Source: Candidatus Sericytochromatia bacterium
GTDB lineage: Bacteria > Cyanobacteriota > Sericytochromatia > UBA7694
Assembly: GCA_913773825.1 (NCBI GenBank)
Contig: CAJYHH010000058.1
Coordinates: forward strand, 1 to 8,563
Direction of reading: 5' to 3'
DNA: 8,563 nt
Numbering within the stretch: the stretch's first letter is position 1; every line of letters starts with the position of its first letter. The notes under the pieces were generated by a model. The model had not been told where the DNA came from, made no database searches, and worked only from the letters and a program-made list of their open reading frames with translations. Of the stretch, positions 6,243 through 8,563 are shown piece after piece. The translations under genes and the position numbers were made by a program.

Positions 6243-7086
6243 CTAATTAAATTTGGTGTTGAGGTAGACACCCACAGCTGTGTTGGCTGTGCTGCTGGTA
6301 CTACCGGAGTGTAAGGGTTGATTGACATTAATTAACCCCAATTACCGTATCATGATTGGCTTTGACTTCTGTGCCCAGTCTTAAGGTGCGCTGTGGGTCG
6401 CCAGACTCAGCTTGGGCTGATTGTAAATAGCTGACGCCAAAGGTTGCGACACTGCCTGCTGATAGCGCTGTGCCGACTTCAACACGCGGTTTGCCAAAAG
6501 CGGTATCAACTGCCAGGCGGGTGCTGACACTTTCGCTTTTAACGGCGACACCGGCATAGACACCTGGTTTAATCGCGCCTTCTTCAGTGGGGTTGCTCAG
6601 CAATTTGTCTGTATCAACAGCAGAGGCCATGCCGACTTGAAATTGCAGCATCTCGTCAGCCTGCAGGACAGCGCCTGTGCGGATAACCTGCTCACCTGAG
6701 GTTTTGCCAATGTTTTGAATTTTGTTTTTGAGTTCCTGGGCAGGATCAGCTGCTTTGCCAGATGTGATTAATTCAGGCGCTGCGGCTTCTGTTCCCACTT
6801 CTAGCTGGACTGTGTTGTTGCCCAGCACTGTAAAATTGCTCTGGCGTGTGGTCATACGCTCCACTAAAAACTCAGATGCGGCTTTTGATTCAGCACTAAA
6901 AAGTTCAAGTTCTTTGGGGGGAGCGTTTTCGCTTTTACGGCCGCTGAGTTTGACTCCATCAGGTGAGGAGCCCACGGGCTGAGTTTGTGGACTTTCAGCT
7001 TTAGTCTCAGGCTTGGCTTCAGCCTGTGGCTCGCGAAAGTGCATCTGATAAGCAGGTTGTTGGGTTTTGATTCTAAATTCGCCCAT
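6243..7086 (-). pseudogene. Frameshifted gene with beta-barrel-like C-terminal half, function unknown
   Basis: The intact frame from ATG 7086 encodes 252 residues and stops at TAA 6328-6330. A 4-bp tandem duplication (TAAT TAAT) sits exactly there. Removing one copy restores a frame that runs to TAG at 6243-6245 and gives 279 residues ending VGVYLNTKFN. Residues 1-90 are polar and rich in Glu, Lys, Ser and Pro with no visible signal peptide. From about 165 on, short alternating strands (YAGVAVKSES, RLAVDTAFG, RVEVGTALSAG, FGVSYLQSA, LRLGTEVKA) look like antiparallel barrel strands, and the lost tail supplies the last one with an aromatic residue near the end. The name and function are unknown to me. 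The cause could be a true mutation, a variable repeat or a sequencing error. No Shine-Dalgarno site is close to the ATG. Confidence 0.7.
6327..6334. repeat. 4-bp tandem duplication causing the frameshift
   Basis: ATTA ATTA on the plus strand (TAAT TAAT on the coding strand). One unit supplies the premature TAA; deleting it joins GTT AAT to GTC AAT and restores 27 further codons. Confidence 0.65.
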
Positions 7087-7092
7087 AGCTAA

Positions 7093-7098
7093 ATTGTA
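7093..7098 (-). promoter_or_regulatory. -10 box immediately before the barrel-like gene, possibly leaderless
   Basis: The minus strand reads TACAAT (5 of 6 to consensus), followed by 6 nt and then the ATG at 7086. No Shine-Dalgarno site lies in the usual window; an AGGA is 17 nt away, upstream of the hexamer. No clear -35 box is present. Confidence 0.4.
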
Positions 7099-7133
7099 CC
7101 GAATCCTGGCTAAATCTTGCCTGTTCGGCCTGC

Positions 7134-7163
7134 TTGACAGCTTGATTGAATTGAAAATATACT
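7134..7163 (+). promoter_or_regulatory. Sigma-70-type promoter of the tetR-family gene
   Basis: A perfect -35 TTGACA (7134-7139), an 18-nt spacer and -10 TATACT (7158-7163, 5 of 6) put the expected transcription start near 7170, about 80 nt before the GTG start. The operator palindrome begins just after that point. Confidence 0.75.
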
Positions 7164-7174
7164 TTGAATAAATA

Positions 7175-7195
7175 AATGACTGATAGTCAGTGATT
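7175..7195. promoter_or_regulatory. Palindromic operator downstream of the tetR promoter
   Basis: An imperfect 21-bp palindrome with core TGACTGATAGTCA (7177-7189) and 8 of 9 outer positions matching in each arm. The same core, TGACTnnTAGTCAG, recurs at 7931-7944 before the SDR gene. Its place just after the expected transcription start suits autorepression by the TetR-family protein encoded next. Confidence 0.7.
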
Positions 7196-7248
7196 GATTT
7201 TGGCTTTTACTAAATCAGCAGAATAAATCAGTACAAAGGAGCTCTGGG

Positions 7249-7884
7249 GTGGGTGTAGCAGAGCGCAAACAGCGCGAAAAAGAAAAGCGACGTAACGAAA
7301 TTCTCGATGCTGCTGAAGATTTGTTTTTTAGCCAAGGGCTCCAGCAGACCACAATGGACGATCTGGCAACACGAACAGAGCTCAGTAAAGGCACACTTTA
7401 TCTTTATTTTCGCAGTAAAGACGAAGTCTACCTGGCAATTAATGTCAGAGCAAAACGCCTGATGCGTGATCAGATGGAAAAAGCTGCACGAGTAAAAGGT
7501 ACAGGCCGTGAACAGGTCTTAGCCCTTGGGCGGGCTTATTTGGGCTTTAGTCTGGAATACCCTGATTATGCTCAGGTGATGCAGAACTGTATGATGAGCG
7601 AAGGGGAATTACTTGAAGAAAACACCTATGCCCGTGAAGCGCATGAACAGGGTGAGCGGGCGCTGATGTTTTTGTTTGATGCGCTTAAACAAGGGCAGAG
7701 TGATGGCAGTATTAAATCTGAGCTGGATGTGCTTAAAACTGGGCTGCTGCTCTGGGCCCAGATGACAGGTGCGCTGCAAGTTCTGGCTGCCAAAGGATCT
7801 TATCTCAGCACGGGCTTTCAGATCACGGAACAGGAGCTGACAGAATACATTTTTTTACTGATTGAGGTCTTACTCAGGCCTTAA
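7249..7884 (+). CDS. TetR-family transcriptional regulator
   Basis: A 211-residue DNA-binding regulator. A basic N-terminal tail leads into a TetR-type helix-turn-helix (about 17-64): ILDAAEDLFFSQG, then TTMDDLATRTELSKGTLYLYFRSKDEVYLAI, with the recognition helix around 45-53. The remaining all-helical part is the ligand-binding and dimer domain, which is variable in this family, so the inducer cannot be told. The start is GTG 7249, supported by AAAGGAG (7235-7241) 7 nt upstream. A strong promoter and a palindrome precede it, and the gene ends in its own terminator. The shared palindrome suggests that it represses itself and the downstream SDR gene. Confidence 0.93.
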   Translation: MGVAERKQREKEKRRNEILDAAEDLFFSQGLQQTTMDDLATRTELSKGTLYLYFRSKDEVYLAINVRAKRLMRDQMEKAARVKGTGREQVLALGRAYLGFSLEYPDYAQVMQNCMMSEGELLEENTYAREAHEQGERALMFLFDALKQGQSDGSIKSELDVLKTGLLLWAQMTGALQVLAAKGSYLSTGFQITEQELTEYIFLLIEVLLRP

Positions 7885-7893
7885 ATAAAATAA

Positions 7894-7920
7894 GCAGCCT
7901 GACTCAGGCTGTGTTTTTTT
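7894..7920 (+). terminator. Intrinsic terminator of the tetR-family gene
   Basis: CAGCCTG (7895-7901) and CAGGCTG (7905-7911) form a 7-bp stem with loop ACT, followed by TG and seven T residues (7914-7920). It lies 10 nt after the TAA stop. Confidence 0.85.
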
Positions 7921-7925
7921 GTCAT

Positions 7926-7944
7926 TATACTGACTACTAGTCAG
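7926..7944 (+). promoter_or_regulatory. SDR gene promoter (-10) overlapped by a TetR-type operator
   Basis: TATACT (7926-7931), the same -10 as the tetR promoter, runs into a perfect palindrome CTGACTA-C-TAGTCAG (7930-7944). Binding there would block RNA polymerase. The matching -35 would fall inside the tetR terminator hairpin and is poor. An alternative -35, TTGTCA (7919-7924), would place the palindrome in the spacer, with only a weak -10 beyond. Confidence 0.6.
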
Positions 7945-7975
7945 AAAATAGATTTAATTTAAACGGAGGCTAAAG

Positions 7976-8563
7976 ATGAAAGCATTTGTAACAGGAAGTA
8001 CGGGACTTTTAGGGAATAATCTGGTGCGTGAATTACTGAATCAGGGTCATGAAGTAAAGGCTTTGGTGCGCTCACGAGCTAAAGCTCGGCAGCTGTTTGG
8101 AGATTTACCGATTGAATATGTTGAAGGGGATATGGAAAATGTCTCTGGCTTTGCCACGGCTTTAGCAGGCTGTGAAGTGGTGTTTCATACGGCTGCCTAT
8201 TTTCGAGAATATTATGCCCCTGGCGATCATTGGCAGATTTTAGAGAAAATCAATATTCAGGGCTCACTCGATTTAATTCGCGCAGCGATGAAACAAGGCG
8301 TCACGCGTTTTATTCACACCAGTTCTTCAGGCGTGATTAACGGCGAGATCGGCGATGAAAGCAGCGGCCCTAATCCTTATGCTGAGCGCAATCTCTATTT
8401 TAAAAGTAAGGTTGTGGGGGACCAAAAAATTCAGGAGCTGGTCAAAAATGAGCAGGCGCCCGTGATCACAATTTTACCGGGCTGGATGATGGGGCCGGGG
8501 GATCTTGCGCCAACAGCAAGCGGCCAGCTCGTTTTAGACTTTTTACATAGCCAGATACCAGGC
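7976..8563 (+). CDS. Extended short-chain dehydrogenase/reductase (NAD(P)-dependent epimerase/reductase family), partial
   Basis: The frame is open from ATG 7976 to the window edge: 196 residues seen, C-terminus missing. The N-terminal Rossmann motif is VTGSTGLLGNNL (Gly7, Gly10, Gly13), followed by VKALVRS at the end of the second strand and GD (51-52) in the next loop. VFHTAAYF matches the family's 'hxAA' strand, INIQGSLDLI carries the conserved Asn (Asn93), HTSSSGV supplies the catalytic Ser, and YFKSK gives Tyr141 and Lys145 of the Y-x3-K pair. Together these indicate a dihydroflavonol-reductase/sugar-epimerase-like extended SDR; the substrate is unknown. GGAGG lies 6 nt before ATG. The upstream palindrome shared with tetR suggests regulation by that protein. 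Confidence 0.92.
   Translation, partial: MKAFVTGSTGLLGNNLVRELLNQGHEVKALVRSRAKARQLFGDLPIEYVEGDMENVSGFATALAGCEVVFHTAAYFREYYAPGDHWQILEKINIQGSLDLIRAAMKQGVTRFIHTSSSGVINGEIGDESSGPNPYAERNLYFKSKVVGDQKIQELVKNEQAPVITILPGWMMGPGDLAPTASGQLVLDFLHSQIPG

Noticed and set aside
1..8563. tRNA or rRNA genes, CRISPR arrays, insertion sequences
   Set aside because: None was seen: no cloverleaf-like segment, no regular repeat-spacer pattern, and no transposase or terminal repeats.

Overview
The window looks like chromosomal DNA of a diderm (Gram-negative type) bacterium with moderate GC content. The evidence is two proteins with lipobox signal peptides, a TonB-like inner-membrane protein with a long periplasmic Pro-rich stretch, and a gene whose C-terminus resembles an outer-membrane beta-barrel. 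The L27 protein starts directly with MAHKKG and lacks the N-terminal extension usual in Firmicutes. I cannot assign a phylum from sequence alone; a lineage near the non-photosynthetic Cyanobacteria is a guess only.

Left part (1-2160, minus strand): a partial clostripain-family (C11) cysteine peptidase lipoprotein runs off the left edge. It is preceded by a 250-bp AT-rich region rich in inverted repeats, and then by a small lipoprotein with a discoidin-like C-terminal domain. The C11 gene is complete at its 5' end and truncated only by the window.

Middle (2270-6221, plus strand): truA and a class I methyltransferase are 4 nt apart. A leader with a possible hairpin plus T-tract follows, then the ribosomal protein genes rplU-rpmA-rplS and a TonB-like gene in one tight row. 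A 15-bp-stem terminator at 6189-6221 closes the row. The TonB-like frame has no ATG, GTG or TTG before its membrane segment. It is in the same frame as rplS, separated from it by a single TAA, so it either starts at a rare codon (ATT 4854 is my choice) or carries a start-codon mutation or error.

Right part (6243-8563): a minus-strand gene with a barrel-like C-terminal half is frameshifted near its end by a 4-bp tandem duplication, which removes the last 27 residues, including the terminal aromatic strand. Next comes a TetR-family regulator with a strong promoter, then a partial extended SDR (NAD(P)-dependent epimerase/reductase family). The same palindrome, TGACTnnTAGTCAG, lies just downstream of the tetR promoter and again before the SDR gene. 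This suggests that the regulator controls both itself and the SDR.

Most of the window is ordinary housekeeping content. The points most worth following are the missing start codon of the TonB-like gene and its unusual C-terminus, the 4-bp frameshift, the paired operators, and two -10 boxes placed exactly 6 nt before an ATG (possible leaderless mRNAs).
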